Positions 35,222-45,560 of a stretch of 64,000 bases of DNA are shown piece by piece (position 1 is the stretch's first letter; each line of letters begins with the position of its first letter). Source of the DNA: Artemia franciscana. Taxonomy: Eukaryota > Arthropoda > Branchiopoda > Anostraca > Artemiidae. The stretch covers positions 21,624,038-21,688,037 of the forward strand of contig NC_088879.1 of assembly GCF_032884065.1 (NCBI RefSeq), written 5' to 3'. Below the pieces are notes generated by a model that saw only the letters and a list, made by a program, of their open reading frames with translations, searched no databases and was not told the DNA's origin. The translations under genes were made by a program, and so were the position numbers.

Positions 35222-35642
35222 TGCGCTTAATAACGTAATGTCTTTAGAGGGCTACCAGCTCCAACAGTCTACCCCCATGGGCGTTGTCAAATCAATTACA
35301 CTTTCACTACTCGATTTTTATGTATTGGTCTTTATTTGTAAGGATTGTTCCGGATTTCAACATGTTTTACGAATAAGAAAAGGCTTACTCAAGAAAATGT
35401 TTTAAACTCAATGTCGTTTTTAAGAATAAAGGGGATTTTTTTACAAAATTACTGGATATAAGGAGAAGGGGCGTGAAATGCCAAGGAACATAAAAATGTA
35501 ACAATGAAATGGCAAGTTCCCAGAGTTCAAATAAAAATCAATGATCAATTTTAGTTTATAAGCTTGTTTTTGTGGGGAAAAGGTAAAAAATGCTTTAGGT
35601 GTGATATTGCAGGGCAGAAGGTGGCACAAGGCAATTGGATGG
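35222..35642 (-). repeat. Right inverted repeat of satellite-bearing element
   Basis: Inverted counterpart of 32934-33372. Its outer end is at CCAATTGC..., where the LINE frame SSYHPIA stops making sense. Confidence 0.82.
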
Positions 35643-35992
35643 TATGATGAAGGATCAGAACGGTCTCCTTCACCTTTACATATTGGGACTAAAATTGAAG
35701 ACTTCCAAGCTATTGGAACAGAGCCAGAATCCAAACATCTATTAAAAAACTAAAGAAGACAGACCAAGAAAGTTAATGGATGAGCTCTAAGCATTTTGTT
35801 GTAGACCAAACCTTCACCCATTTCTGAGTCATTTAGAGACTGTATTGCAAAAGTTAACTCATTTATATCAAAATCTATATCAAGATTAGGGACAGACCCT
35901 CGGGGAAACTGACCTTTCATAAACCAAGAGTTATTACATGTAAAAATTTTTGAAGATTGACATGCAAAATGACTATTCAATGTCTCTGCCAC
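35640..35992 (-). pseudogene. LINE RT N-terminal block
   Basis: FDINELTFAIQSLNDSEMGE (the 'PGPDGI'-type block, degraded), then MDSGSVPIAWKSSILVPICK and GEGDRSDPSSYHPIAL (RT motif 1, 'W K---VPI-K-GD--D-S-YRPI-L'). One stop separates the halves. Sequence after PIAL belongs to the inverted repeat. Confidence 0.8.
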
Positions 35993-36752
35993 CTCATATG
36001 TCTAGAACTGAAGTGAATCACCATTAGACTTAATCCCTTGACTACTTTCTATGCTGATATCCTACAGTTTTTTGTTGTTTTTTTTCCAGAGGGTTTTAGT
36101 AGTAGTTGACTGTTTAATTGACCAACACAAATTTCTTCCCAAGCTGCTTTTCTTTCAACTAGGACATGTTTCTTAAAAATAACTTAAGCCTTTCTCATTT
36201 CATTTTTTTTTTTAACGTTCCTTTTATCTGAAAGCCAGAATTTTTCTGGTATAATACTTATTTTGTTTTAGTGATTCTAATTTATCATTCCAAAAATTTA
36301 CATTTTTTTTATTCTTTACTGATTGTGTTTGGAGTTTGAAAAAAATATTTGAAGCATCAATTATACTTTTAGTGATATTATCATTTAAATCATCATATTA
36401 CTGTTGATGTCAGGGACCATACTTCCCAATTTAACTACCCATGGCTTCCAATTATCCTCATTGAAAGTACATCTAGGTGCAATATTGAAGTTAGAGAGAA
36501 CTGGCCTTTTAGACAGTTCTGTTATAATTGGATACTGCTGACTGCCTTACTAGCCTAAGAGGGAAAATTTGGTCAACACATCCTCAACTCTTCCTAAAAC
36601 TGCACTGTTCTTCTCTTAAAACTTTGTCTACATTATTATATTAAGGAACAAACACGTGTCTGTATGAAAAGAATTGGCTAACTATGCTAATTCCAAATAT
36701 ATAAGTTTCATCAAGTTCAGCATTAACCATCATACTGTAAAAACAGGGGGGC

Positions 36753-37570
36753 TTAAGGTGGCACTTCTTCTTGTTGAAAAAGTACAGCACAGCAAGTTTT
36801 CATAAGAAAAGCTTGTTTTTTCTGCTGATAGTCTCCTACTAACAGAACAAAGGTCAATGGTTGAATTTTTTTACCATTGAAAGAATGCACATAAGTTCCT
36901 AAATTCTTAGGTGTATTTAGTGTGAGAGAATTCTGACTGAAAGAGATTAAATCCAATAGCAACAATGATTAAGGGTCTCTAGGGTGGGCTGAACCCCAAT
37001 GAGGATGGGGAAGATTAAAATTGCCTATTAGTTGGTTTGAAGAAAGGTCTAATAGTTTCTTGAAGCTAGGATTACTGAAGGAAGAGAGTTGTGCTAGGAT
37101 GCTGATGCCGTTTGTCATGCCTAACCAACTTGCATACACTATCCAAAATTGATATTGTGCAGTAGTGTCTACTCCCCTTGATCATACCTATCTGTGGTCA
37201 CAATAAGCAAGTGGGCTTAAATTGCATCTATCCTAGCACACTCTTAGTTGACAGAGGATGCTGATTATCCATCTTAACCTTTGTAACTAATACTTCCATA
37301 GATGACAGGACCTCAATATTAACCACAGAGCTAATCAAATCATTTCTCACAAGTGTTAAAAGGCTTCCACCTTTTTGAGAAGATAGATTAAGGACCCTAT
37401 CTTTTCCAGTTATTGTATAATTTTCAATATTAAATTTTCAACCAGAGGACAAATGAGATTGTTGGATGGAAACAATTTCTGAGGATTCAACATCTAAAAA
37501 CCTTTTTAAGTCAGCCAGATAATCAATGGGTAAACTGGAAATGTTAAACTGAACTCTTTTCATTCTCAAT
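36753..37570 (-). pseudogene. LINE endonuclease remnant
   Basis: Starts with MKRVQFNISSLPIDYLADLK, RFLDVESSEIVSIQQSHLSS (compare the 'N-NGL-S-LDDL--FL----PDII-LQET-L' start of APE-type nucleases), then KDRVLNLSSQKGGSLLTLVR (the 'GGGV-I-VR' block). The end is HLLLDLISFSQNSLTLNTPK-type sequence near 36950. Many stops; inactive. Confidence 0.62.
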
Positions 37571-38399
37571 TGTTAACTACCTTTGATACTAAGGGTTGTT
37601 TCCATTTGTTTTTAGTAGCTTTTTGTATTGTGCACTTGCATTTCTTTTGAGGAATTAATTTTTTGTTGAGGGAGTTTTTTTGTGATTTCTGATGTTGATT
37701 TTGAAGGTGAATTTGAGATTAGGACAAAGTCAATAGATTACAAGTCATCCTCAGAAATAGAATGATTTGAGATGGAATCTATAAATGTTTAATTTGATGA
37801 TGCATGTGAGGCACTAAGATCCTGAAACATTTTTTCCAAATGACCTGGGATTGAATCTTCAATTTGTTTCAAGGTACTTATTGGTTATATAATAAACACT
37901 CAAGAATTTGTGATGTGCTTTAAGACAAAAACTAGTCAAGCAACTTCTTTAACAAGACAGTTCCTCTGGCTTGCTAGGCAAACAGGAGTTTCTCACTCTG
38001 TGAACAATCTTTCTGAACAGGTTTCCAGGGTCAAGGAGCAAAAAAGGTACCTAGGGTAGGTTTGGTTAAATATTTAATATACTGCACTCTGGGCAGCCAC
38101 CCTTCCATATTTCTTTGTGGTAGTTTTCATAATTTTGCTACTATAGTATTATATTTTCATCATATTTTGTTTTATTTTACTAGCATTAACCAAACTTCAC
38201 TTTTCAAGTGTTTACTATATAACTGATAAGTACCAATTTTGAAGACAGAAATGAATTGATTGTTTGAGGAATTCTTACTGTTAAGACTTTTTCAATTATT
38301 TTCTTAGTTAGGGGTTCTAAGGGCCAGTTGTGTTGACATAATTGGGCTTAGAGTAGGGTTTTGGAGTTGGAAAGGGAGGGAATTCTTCATTAGAAAGAA

Positions 38400-39022
38400 C
38401 TAGAGCCATGTCTTCTGGTTGTATACTTTATTGAAGTATATCTGCATACTTTTTTTGCAGCACCCAATGGTGATTTTTTCTTGTACTGACTTAACAATAA
38501 CCTTTTCAACATTCTTTGTTATGCAACATCCTTTGTGATGGTTGCCAAGACAATTAGGGCATGTGAATAATGGCATTATTTTCTTTATTAATAGGACAAG
38601 ATGACGTTAGGTGGCTGTTGGCACATCTTAAGTTTACTGTAGCATATTCTGGCAGTGGTTGCAGATCATGACATATGGAACATATGTCTTGACCTTTTTT
38701 CTGTACCCAGAATATAAATAAACTCAGGAAAAACAAGTGAGAGAGTAATGATATAACCCTCAACATTCATCTTGTCAGATGTCTGTTGACCAAAGAGTCA
38801 GTGTACTGTTGTGAAACCGTGGTCCGTCAGTTACAATAGTAAAGTCTCTATTGTAAAAATACCCTCCTTAAAGAATACCAGGCCCTCAGCCATTAAGCCC
38901 TTGAGGAGGTTTGACTGTAATCCCTGTGAAGTTTGAACAGAGGAATCCTTTTCACATGAAAATGTTAAAAATAGATCATCAACCAAATCCAGCTTCCCTC
39001 TCTCTAGAGCCTTGTTCAGCAC
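38400..39022 (-). pseudogene. LINE ORF1-like protein with CCHC-type zinc region
   Basis: 38831-39022 reads LDLVDDLFLTFSCEKDSSVQ and a basic/hydrophobic stretch typical of ORF1. 38554-38766 holds ICSICHDLQPLPEYA and LRCANSHLTSSCP, and 38.5 kb continues CLGNHHKGC; the C and H spacing suggests two or three zinc knuckles, as in Gag-like ORF1 proteins. The frames are broken. The assignment comes from position upstream of the endonuclease and from Cys/His spacing. Confidence 0.5.
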
Positions 39023-39059
39023 TGCTTGATTTTTTTCTTAAAGCAGTTAGCACTAATGA

Positions 39060-39455
39060 TCCAGTAAAATTCTAGTTTAGTGACTTCTTGCTATCTTAGA
39101 AAGGGGTTAGATCAGGAAAATGAAACTTTCAGGGATGGGTCTATAGACTAAAGTATATCTAGGGAAGGTATTTTAAAGTACCCACCTCTACTGCTTCTCC
39201 CTCTAGAGGGCCCTGAAATTCGCCTACATGACAGGTCTATACCTACTGAAATTTTGACAAAGAAACATTTTTCCTTAATTTTCAGCTACCAGTTGCTTTT
39301 TCTCTGCCTTTACTTCTGAAAATGCAATTCCTGCTATTTGAGTAGAATTCTGAGCCATATAAATGTTTTTTTTCAAAATTTAGGAAATGTAAACTATTTG
39401 CATATCTTTAAAACCTTATAAATTGGGATTGAGCAAAGTTGTGAAGCTGAAAACA
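39060..39455 (+). repeat. Inverted repeat, left copy, around LINE fragment
   Basis: Matches the reverse complement of 41000-41390: AAAATTCTAGTTTAGTGACT, GAAACTTTCAGGGATGGGTC, TTTTAAAGTACCCAC, ACTTCTGAAAATGCAATTC, CAAAGTTGTGAAGCTGAAAA. About 85-90% identical by eye. Confidence 0.85.
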
Positions 39456-39529
39456 GTTATTACCTTAAATTGCATTTGCCAGCAAGATAAGGTGGTAGAT
39501 CCTCCTGTAGTTCTCACTGGTGGTGAGTG

Positions 39530-40450
39530 ATGTAATTATGTTGGCTTAGCTTTGCAGTCCAGCCTCCACTCAGCCCTTTCCCAGTCCCTGTTGACTCCAG
39601 CCTTGAAGGAGTGGGGAGTCTCAGCTTGGATGGTAGACTTGGTTAGGCTATTCCAGAGGGGGACCACCCGAAAGGAAAAGAAGCCAAGTCATTCCCTTCT
39701 CCAACATCCAGGCAGGTGAAGCTTTAGACTGTGACCTCTTGAATTGTTAGCCAGGGAGGGGGTGAAGATCTGGTTCAGGTGAACAGATTTGAAAATTTTA
39801 TGCACCATGATCACATCTCCTCTATATCTTCAATACATGAGGGTTGGAAGTCTCAGAGACCTTAGGCGATCCTGGTAAGGGACATTATTTAAGCCACAGA
39901 CCAGTTTGGTTGCTCTCCTTTGGACACTTTCAAGGGCTCTTGTGTCTATTTTATTTTGGGGAAAGGCCAAAGTCAAGCCAAACTCAAGGTGGGGACAGAC
40001 AAGGGATTTATAAAGTTTTTTAACCACACATGACTTTCTGGTTACAAAAGAGCACTTAATGAGTTCAAGAGCACAATTAGCTTTTGCAACCTGAGCCTGA
40101 GTGTGGCTGTGGAATTTTAAATCTTTGTCCACAATGACACCAAAGTCTCTCTCCTCAGCAACTGCTTCCAACTGATCATACCCTATATGGTAGGGATGGT
40201 GGAGGTTTTTGTGCACTAAGTTCAGTACCTTGCATTTAGTTGCATTGAATTGTAGGGCCCAAGTTGATGACCAGGAGGATAGCCTGTCAAGGTCCAACTG
40301 AATGCAGGCTCTTTCTTCTTCAGTTTCAGCAGGCCCAATAAGCTTACAGTCATCAGCATATAATGTTGAAAGGTTGCAGATAGGTTGTACAGTTGTTAAT
40401 ATATATGCTGAACAATGTTGGCCCAAGGATGGTTCCCTCTGGGATGCCAC
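39530..40450 (-). pseudogene. LINE RT palm, thumb and C-terminal region
   Basis: Motifs in order: LSTLYADDCKLIG (catalytic YADD), LDRLSSWSSTWALQFNATKC (the 'L--WS--W-L-FN--KC' block), AEERDFGVIVDKDLKFHSHT ('LGV--D--L-FS-H'), then YKSLVCPHLEFGLTLAFPQN ('Y--LV-P-LEY') and VQRRATKLVCGLN. This is CR1/Jockey type. The reading continues past the stop at 39830 into GDVIMVHKIFK and a C-terminal tail near 39.55 kb. Confidence 0.85.
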
Positions 40451-40541
40451 TTATAACTGGGGAAGTGGAGGAGAAAACTGAATCGCCATTATCAGTGTAG
40501 ATCATGACATGTTGAGATCTTCCAGTTAGGAATGCTACAAT

Positions 40542-40797
40542 TCAATCAATCATATCCTCATGCACCTGGTAAGCTTTAAGCTTCAGCATAAGGTATGAGT
40601 GTTCAACTTTGTCAAAGGCTTTGGCTGGGTCAAGTAAGATAATGTCAACTGGCTTACCAACATCCAAAATTTTAGTTGCATGATCACATGACTGAATAAA
40701 GTTGGTGTCAATTGACCTGCCCCTGCAAAATCCATGTTGTCTATTGCTAATAAGAGTATTTTCTTCTAAATAGTTTATTGCAGAAGAAATAGAGAAT

Positions 40798-40799
<2 letters not shown>
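40542..40799 (-). pseudogene. LINE RT fingers/palm fragment
   Basis: SSAINYLEENTLISNRQHGF, CRGRSIDTNFIQSCDHATKI and DIILLDPAKAFDKVEHSYLM: the 'QHGF--GRS--T' block and motif A (D of LLDPAKAFD). The frame upstream is replaced by (AT)n at 40800. Confidence 0.85.

Positions 40800-40856
<57 letters not shown>
40800..40856. repeat. (AT)n microsatellite
   Basis: About 55 bases of AT at the truncated 5' edge of the LINE RT fragment. Confidence 0.93.
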
Positions 40857-40999
40857 TAAGAGTATTTTGTTATATTTCATTTAAGCAGAAGATCTATTTT
40901 GCAAGGTTTCTCTTTTATAACACACATTTTTTTTAAAGGCCATCAAAGGTTAGGATCCTCTAGAGGGAAAGGGAATCTGCTTAATTGAAGTACAACAAA

Positions 41000-41390
41000 A
41001 TTGTTTTCAGCTTCATAACTTTGCTCAATTTCATTTTATAAGGTTATAAAGATATGCAAATACATTTCATTAATTTTGAGAAAAAAACACATTGATAAGG
41101 CTCAAAACTCTACTCAAATAACAAGAATTGCATTTTCAGAAGTAAAGGCAGAGAAAAGCAACTAGTAACTGAAAATTAAGGTAAAATGTTGTTTTGTCAA
41201 AATTTCAATAGGTAGCTCAATTTCATTTTATAGGCAAATTTCAGGGCTCTCTAAAGGGATAAGGAGTAGATGTGGGTACTTTAAAATACCTTCTCAGGAC
41301 ATAATTTAGCCTGTAGACCCATCCCTAAAAGTTTCATTTTCCTAACTTAAACCCTTTTTGAGATAGCAAGAAGTCAATTAACTAGAATTT
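41000..41390 (-). repeat. Inverted repeat, right copy, around LINE fragment
   Basis: Inverted counterpart of 39060-39455. Confidence 0.85.
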
Positions 41391-41530
41391 TACAGGTAGG
41401 TACTTAAAAATACCTTCCCATGACATACTTTAGCCTGTAGACTCATCCCTGAAAGTTTCATTTTCCTAACCTAACCCATTTCCGGGATAGCAAGAAGTCA
41501 CTAAACTAGAATTTTACCAATGATCCTGCC
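41391..41530 (+). repeat. Tandem duplication of the inverted repeat's outer end
   Basis: From GGTAGGTACTTAAAAATACC through GAAAGTTTCATTTTCCTAAC to TAGAATTTTACCAA it repeats 41270-41393 directly, so the outer end of the right repeat exists twice. Confidence 0.8.
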
Positions 41531-43080
41531 AATATGAGGCCTTTGGACAGTCTTTAATTTGCTTTCTTAACAGCATAATTGATTTCATAATTACACCCAG
41601 TGGTGGATTAAGGGGACCAGGCTATCCAGTTTTTGTCAATCAGACTCTTCTGATATTGTTCTTACCTGTAAAATAGGAGATGAAACTGTTCCTCCTGAAT
41701 CTGGGGGTCAGACATTTTTAGTGGCTTTTCAAGCACTAGCCTACAGAAAAATCAGGAAAAAAAATTCCACACTACCAGTCACAAGATGAAAAGAAGAGTA
41801 GGAAAAATAGCTTAAGTATCTTAATATCAACCTTTGAACAAATAAGCAAAAGAAAATTAGAAAAACTGCTTTATTAATTGGCCTACGATAGATTCAGTGA
41901 CCCATGCTTTCGACTTTTAAAACATTCGGTCCAGCGTTGTTTTCAAATCATAAATAAAACAGTAAAATCTTGAAAAGAAAAATAATCCCGAAATTTATAA
42001 GTTGCCTACTTTCTTTTGAAAGTGGTACACATATTACTCCAGCAACGCGCCGGTTTTAATGTCTGCGGCGAACAGCTAATGATTAGGGAGGCCAACAAAA
42101 TTTTGATATGCCACCGGTTGACACCCATTTTGACTGCCAAGAAGGAATTTCAAACCTGTTCAAACAAGTCGAGTGCTGTATTATTCAAATTCAAATAAAC
42201 AGACGAGATTGCTAGAGCCCTTTAGAACTCAGTTGGCGCGTACTATTTATGACATGTGAATTCAAGGAAAACCCGATACAAGTAACGATTAAGGCCGTAG
42301 CCATTTTTTGGGGGGAGGGTGTAAAAAACTAAAAATATATCAAGCATTTGCTAATATGAATTTTTGTTACGTTTTCCCAAGTCAGACATTTTTTGGAGGG
42401 GGGAAGGAGGGTCAGCCCCTTAACTCTTCCGCTTCCCCATGGAAACAACCATAGGAAACAATCTTTAAAAAAATTGTAGGATCAAGAGTCTTTTTTCAGA
42501 CTTGTTGATCTTTTACTTTTTAACAGACGTTAGTGTTTTATTTTGTTCGTGTTTTCATTATACCTGCCGTTATATTCAATGAAACCCGATTTCAATAGCC
42601 CATGCATGACTTGCAATGAAGCTTATTCATTTTGATTTTTGACACTTATTTTTGAGGGAAAAACTTTTAGAGTTTCAGAAGTATCTAAAAATTATAAGAA
42701 TCGGTACATGAGAATTCCAGTTCCAGAATTTGTGTGAGGGTATAAAGACTGCATAGTCCTTTCACCCCTTTGATTTCAAAATGACACTAGCAATCCTTCT
42801 TTGTCACCTTCTCCTCCCTTCTTTTTGGTTTGAGGGAAGTGCGAGTACTTGAGCTGCCTGTCCTCAGGAATTTAAGGCCTAGAGGCCGGCTGGTACCAAT
42901 ACGGCTCTTCCTATTCACTCTCACTCTCTTCTGCACAGTAGATCTTCATTAATGAACCAGCTCATTTTCCATTGTCTTTTTAATAATTTGGATCATCACA
43001 CTAGAAATTGGCCTTTCAATATTAGGAGGTAATTGTAAGCTAATGATGGAGTCAAACATTTCTGCAATCTTTAGTTTTTG
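41531..43080. other. No gene recognised
   Basis: A 60-codon plus frame at 42016-42198 shows no recognisable feature. 42290-42460 carries a piece of the C-rich dispersed repeat. Confidence 0.45.
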
Positions 43081-43089
43081 CAAATTATC

Positions 43090-43299
43090 TTAATCTTTAG
43101 TTTTTGGTGCAAGTAGATTGCAATAAAAAAATATGTGTTGGGGAATTTCTACTGTTTTTAAACACCACCTGCACAGTGGTGAATGATACAAATTACATTG
43201 AAATTGGACAGAATTCAGAAAAAGATATCCTGATTTTAGTCTATAGTACCAAACTGTGTCTTCTCTAGAGCGAAATGGAAATCTAGAAATGAAAGACAC
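43090..43299 (-). pseudogene. LINE C-terminal zinc-like tail
   Basis: WYYRLKSGYLFLNSVQ and NLYHSPLCRWCLKTVEIPQH, then IFFYC. C-W-C-x-H-x-C spacing matches the 'C--C--E-ET--H-L--C' tail found after RNase H in I-clade LINEs. Confidence 0.72.
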
Positions 43300-43618
43300 A
43301 TTATTTGTCCACGGCGTTTTATAATATCTCGTAGGTTCCCCACTTTTGATTCTAGATGGGGGCCCATATTTGCTGCTTCATTTGCTAGCCTAACAGCAGT
43401 CACGTTATGAATCAGTCCTTTATGACTAGGAATATACTGGAAGCAAACAAAAATGCCACATTTATTTCATTTTTGTAGATCATCTCTTATTTATTTTAAA
43501 TCTGAATCAGCAGCCTCGAAATTTTTTTTGTATTATTAATTGGATTGCAGACATTGAATCTGTAAGGATTAACACGTTCTTTGATGAAAAGTTTAGTCTG
43601 GCCATAGTTTCAAGTGCT

Positions 43619-44062
43619 TTATGAATAGCAAATAACTCTACTGACAGAATTGAAGTGTGTGATGGAAGTTGCTGATATATTCAAGGAAACATGAGAAATG
43701 CACACCCCTGCTCCTGCTCTTGATCCTTTTACTGAACCATCCGTGAAGGCTAGGATTTGTTCAGGAAATAATGAGGATATCTTATTAGCAAAGAGTTGAC
43801 AGACATAATCATCTGAATAATATAACTTGTCTTTAGAAACTGACTGAAGATGACATTTAGGAGCTACCATTTCCCATGGTGGAGATTTTGGAAAAGGGTA
43901 ACTATCTACATGTTCACTTTTCCAATTTCGGTAATCTTTTAGATAATGGCTAAAAGAAAATAGTAGGGGTTGGGGTTTAACAGAATTTCCAAAAGTGGAG
44001 GTAAAAACTATATGAATTTTACCACATGTTTGTATTTTAGTGAAGCAGCAGTTTCTTTGCAC
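43619..44062 (-). pseudogene. LINE RNase H domain, N-terminal part
   Basis: Residues ILAFTDGSVKGSRAGAGVCI contain the first RNase H motif with the catalytic Asp (TDGS-K---GAG). Before it is a 90-residue linker. Beyond 43619 the reading continues with ALETMA and LTDSMSAI ('TDS-SAL', the third catalytic Asp) after frame changes. Confidence 0.82.
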
Positions 44063-44137
44063 AGTAGCGCTGTCTTTCAGAGCAGGTAGTCCAGAAAGAT
44101 CTTTGAGCTTAACTACTGCAGTATGTTTGTGGAACCC

Positions 44138-44542
44138 CTAAGCAATTCTAATGGCTGAATTTTGGAGTGTCTCAAGGGTATTGAACAAAGTAACCGGAAT
44201 GTTTGTATGAAATTGAATGCCATATTCCAATTTAGATCGAATATATGTTTCGTAAAAGTCAATAATCAACTTTGGTGAAGATTCCCATTTAGATCTTGCA
44301 AGTCGTTTTAGGATGGTTAGCCGTTTCAAAATTGTTATTCTCAACATCGTTAAATATAGTGGCCATTTTAATCGAGAATCAAGAATCAAGCCCAGTAGTC
44401 GAATCGATAGCTCATAGACTATCTCACTCTTCTCTATCCTTAAGGGTCTAGGAAGGATTGCTTGTCGTTTATGGAACACAATTGCTTTTGTTTGGTTGAG
44501 AAATGGGCAGTCCAAAAGCTTTAGAAAACAGGCACACATCAT
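44138..44542 (-). pseudogene. LINE RT thumb region
   Basis: FLNQTKAIVFHKRQ ('N--KT-V--F'), YELSIRLLGLILDSRLKWPL ('FLG---D-RL-W--H'), LARSKWESSPKLIIDFYETY and IRSKLEYGIQFH ('Y---I-SKLEYG') are RT C-terminal blocks. In this copy the L-RLTILKR words are duplicated. Confidence 0.8.
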
Positions 44543-44599
44543 ATAGGTCTTCCTGAATGATGTTTTGGAGTAAAGTTATATTCTTATGTCTATTCCACA

Positions 44600-45400
44600 C
44601 AAGAAGATCGTCAGCAAATTCTCCATGTTTTGACTAGCTTTTAAGTTTTAATTTAGAAATATATGATGTAAATAAAAGAGGGCTTAGGACAGTTCCTTGT
44701 GGGAGACCATCTTCAACTTGTTTTCTTACGGACAGTATTTCATTAATCTGTACTTGAAAAGAACGATCATATAATAAATCCCTTATAATTGAGGATTTTT
44801 ATTACATTTTTATTACACATAATCTCCCCTAACTTTTTGCGTTTTACATTCCCATATGCATCTGTCCAATCTAACAGTACAGCAATACCAACTTTGCCCT
44901 CCTGTAAAGAATCTGTCATGTCTGTTTCTATTCCGGTTATGCCGTCCATTGCACTATGACTCTTTCTAAAACCTGTCTGAGATTGGGGTATTATTTGATT
45001 CACCTGTGCAAACCATTCCAATCTCCTTAAAATCATTCGGTCAAATATTTTTGCCCATTGTAGGGAGAACTTGTTTTGGTCTGTAAGATAATGGATCTTC
45101 TGGTGGTTTTCTAGGTTTGAGAATTGGATAAATAAGTGCAATTTTCCAGGTGGTAGGAAATTTCCCTTCTCTTTATGCGTTATTACATACTTCCAGGAGT
45201 TTAGCTCGAAAGCTGTCAGGTGTTTCAATCAGCCACTTGATGTGCATCTCATCATATCCTGGTGCTGAATTTAAGTTGTATCTTTCAATAGCTGTCTCTC
45301 ACTCAGGTAACGCAAAAGGTAACATTAACGACTTCTTATGTTGTGCTACAGAAGGGAGGACACAAACCGGTGGATTTGGCAAAACAATGTCAAGAGGTTT
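44600..45400 (-). pseudogene. LINE RT fingers and palm
   Basis: Contains the 45228-44767 frame with IFDRMILRRLEWFAQVNQII, PQSQTGFRKSHSAMDGITGI and AVLLDWTDAYGNVKRKKLGE, and the following QVEDGLPQGTVLSPLLFTSY and GEFADDLLVW in another frame. The start (SAPGYDEMHI) lies near 45.28 kb. Confidence 0.8.
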
Positions 45401-45560
45401 CTTCATGAATGTATTTGCAAAACATTAGCTTTTAAAGAATCAGAAGTTACTAGTTGACCCTGGTGTTTTATTTCATATTTGCAATCATCAGGTGTAAAGC
45501 GATAAAAACAAACAGGATTACCGCATATCGTTGCGCCTCCTATTTAGTCATAGTCCAAGA

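Larger units (their letters stand above)
32934..35642. mobile_element. Inverted-repeat element with internal 185-bp satellite
   Basis: Two inverted repeats of about 430 bp enclose about 1.85 kb of tandem repeat and nothing else. The right edge breaks a LINE RT frame just after SSYHPIAL, so the element lies inside, or was joined to, that LINE. No transposase frame is present. It could be a non-autonomous DNA transposon or fold-back element. No clear target duplication could be read. Confidence 0.65.
35640..39050 (-). mobile_element. Truncated LINE: ORF1, endonuclease, start of RT
   Basis: Read on the minus strand: an ORF1-like part with a CCHC-like zinc region (38.4-39.02 kb), an endonuclease part (about 36.75-37.57 kb), a linker (36.0-36.7 kb), and the first RT block (35.64-35.99 kb). 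All pieces are in one order and strand but broken by stops. The RT ends at SSYHPIAL, where the inverted-repeat element begins. The missing RT half resembles what is found at 39.5-40.87 kb. Confidence 0.75.
39500..40870 (-). mobile_element. LINE RT 3' half between inverted repeats
   Basis: Minus-strand RT from just before the QHGF block (40.78 kb) through YADD (40.36 kb) to the C-terminal tail (39.55 kb). It begins at the (AT)n 40800-40853. Inverted repeats at 39060-39455 and 41000-41390 bracket it symmetrically. Confidence 0.8.
43080..45560 (-). mobile_element. Decayed LINE with RNase H domain
   Basis: Minus strand, in order: RT N-terminus (45.3-45.1 kb, LNSAPGYDEMHIKWL and FPTTWKIALIYPILKPRKP), QTGFRKSHSAMDGI and motif A (VLLDWTDAYGNV) near 44.9 kb, PQGTVLSPLLF and FADDLLVW near 44.6-44.7 kb, thumb (44.14-44.54 kb), RNase H (from 43.75 kb), and a C-terminal Cys-rich tail (43.09-43.30 kb). 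RNase H after RT is typical of the I/R1/LOA superclade. Stops in every part; inactive. Confidence 0.82.
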
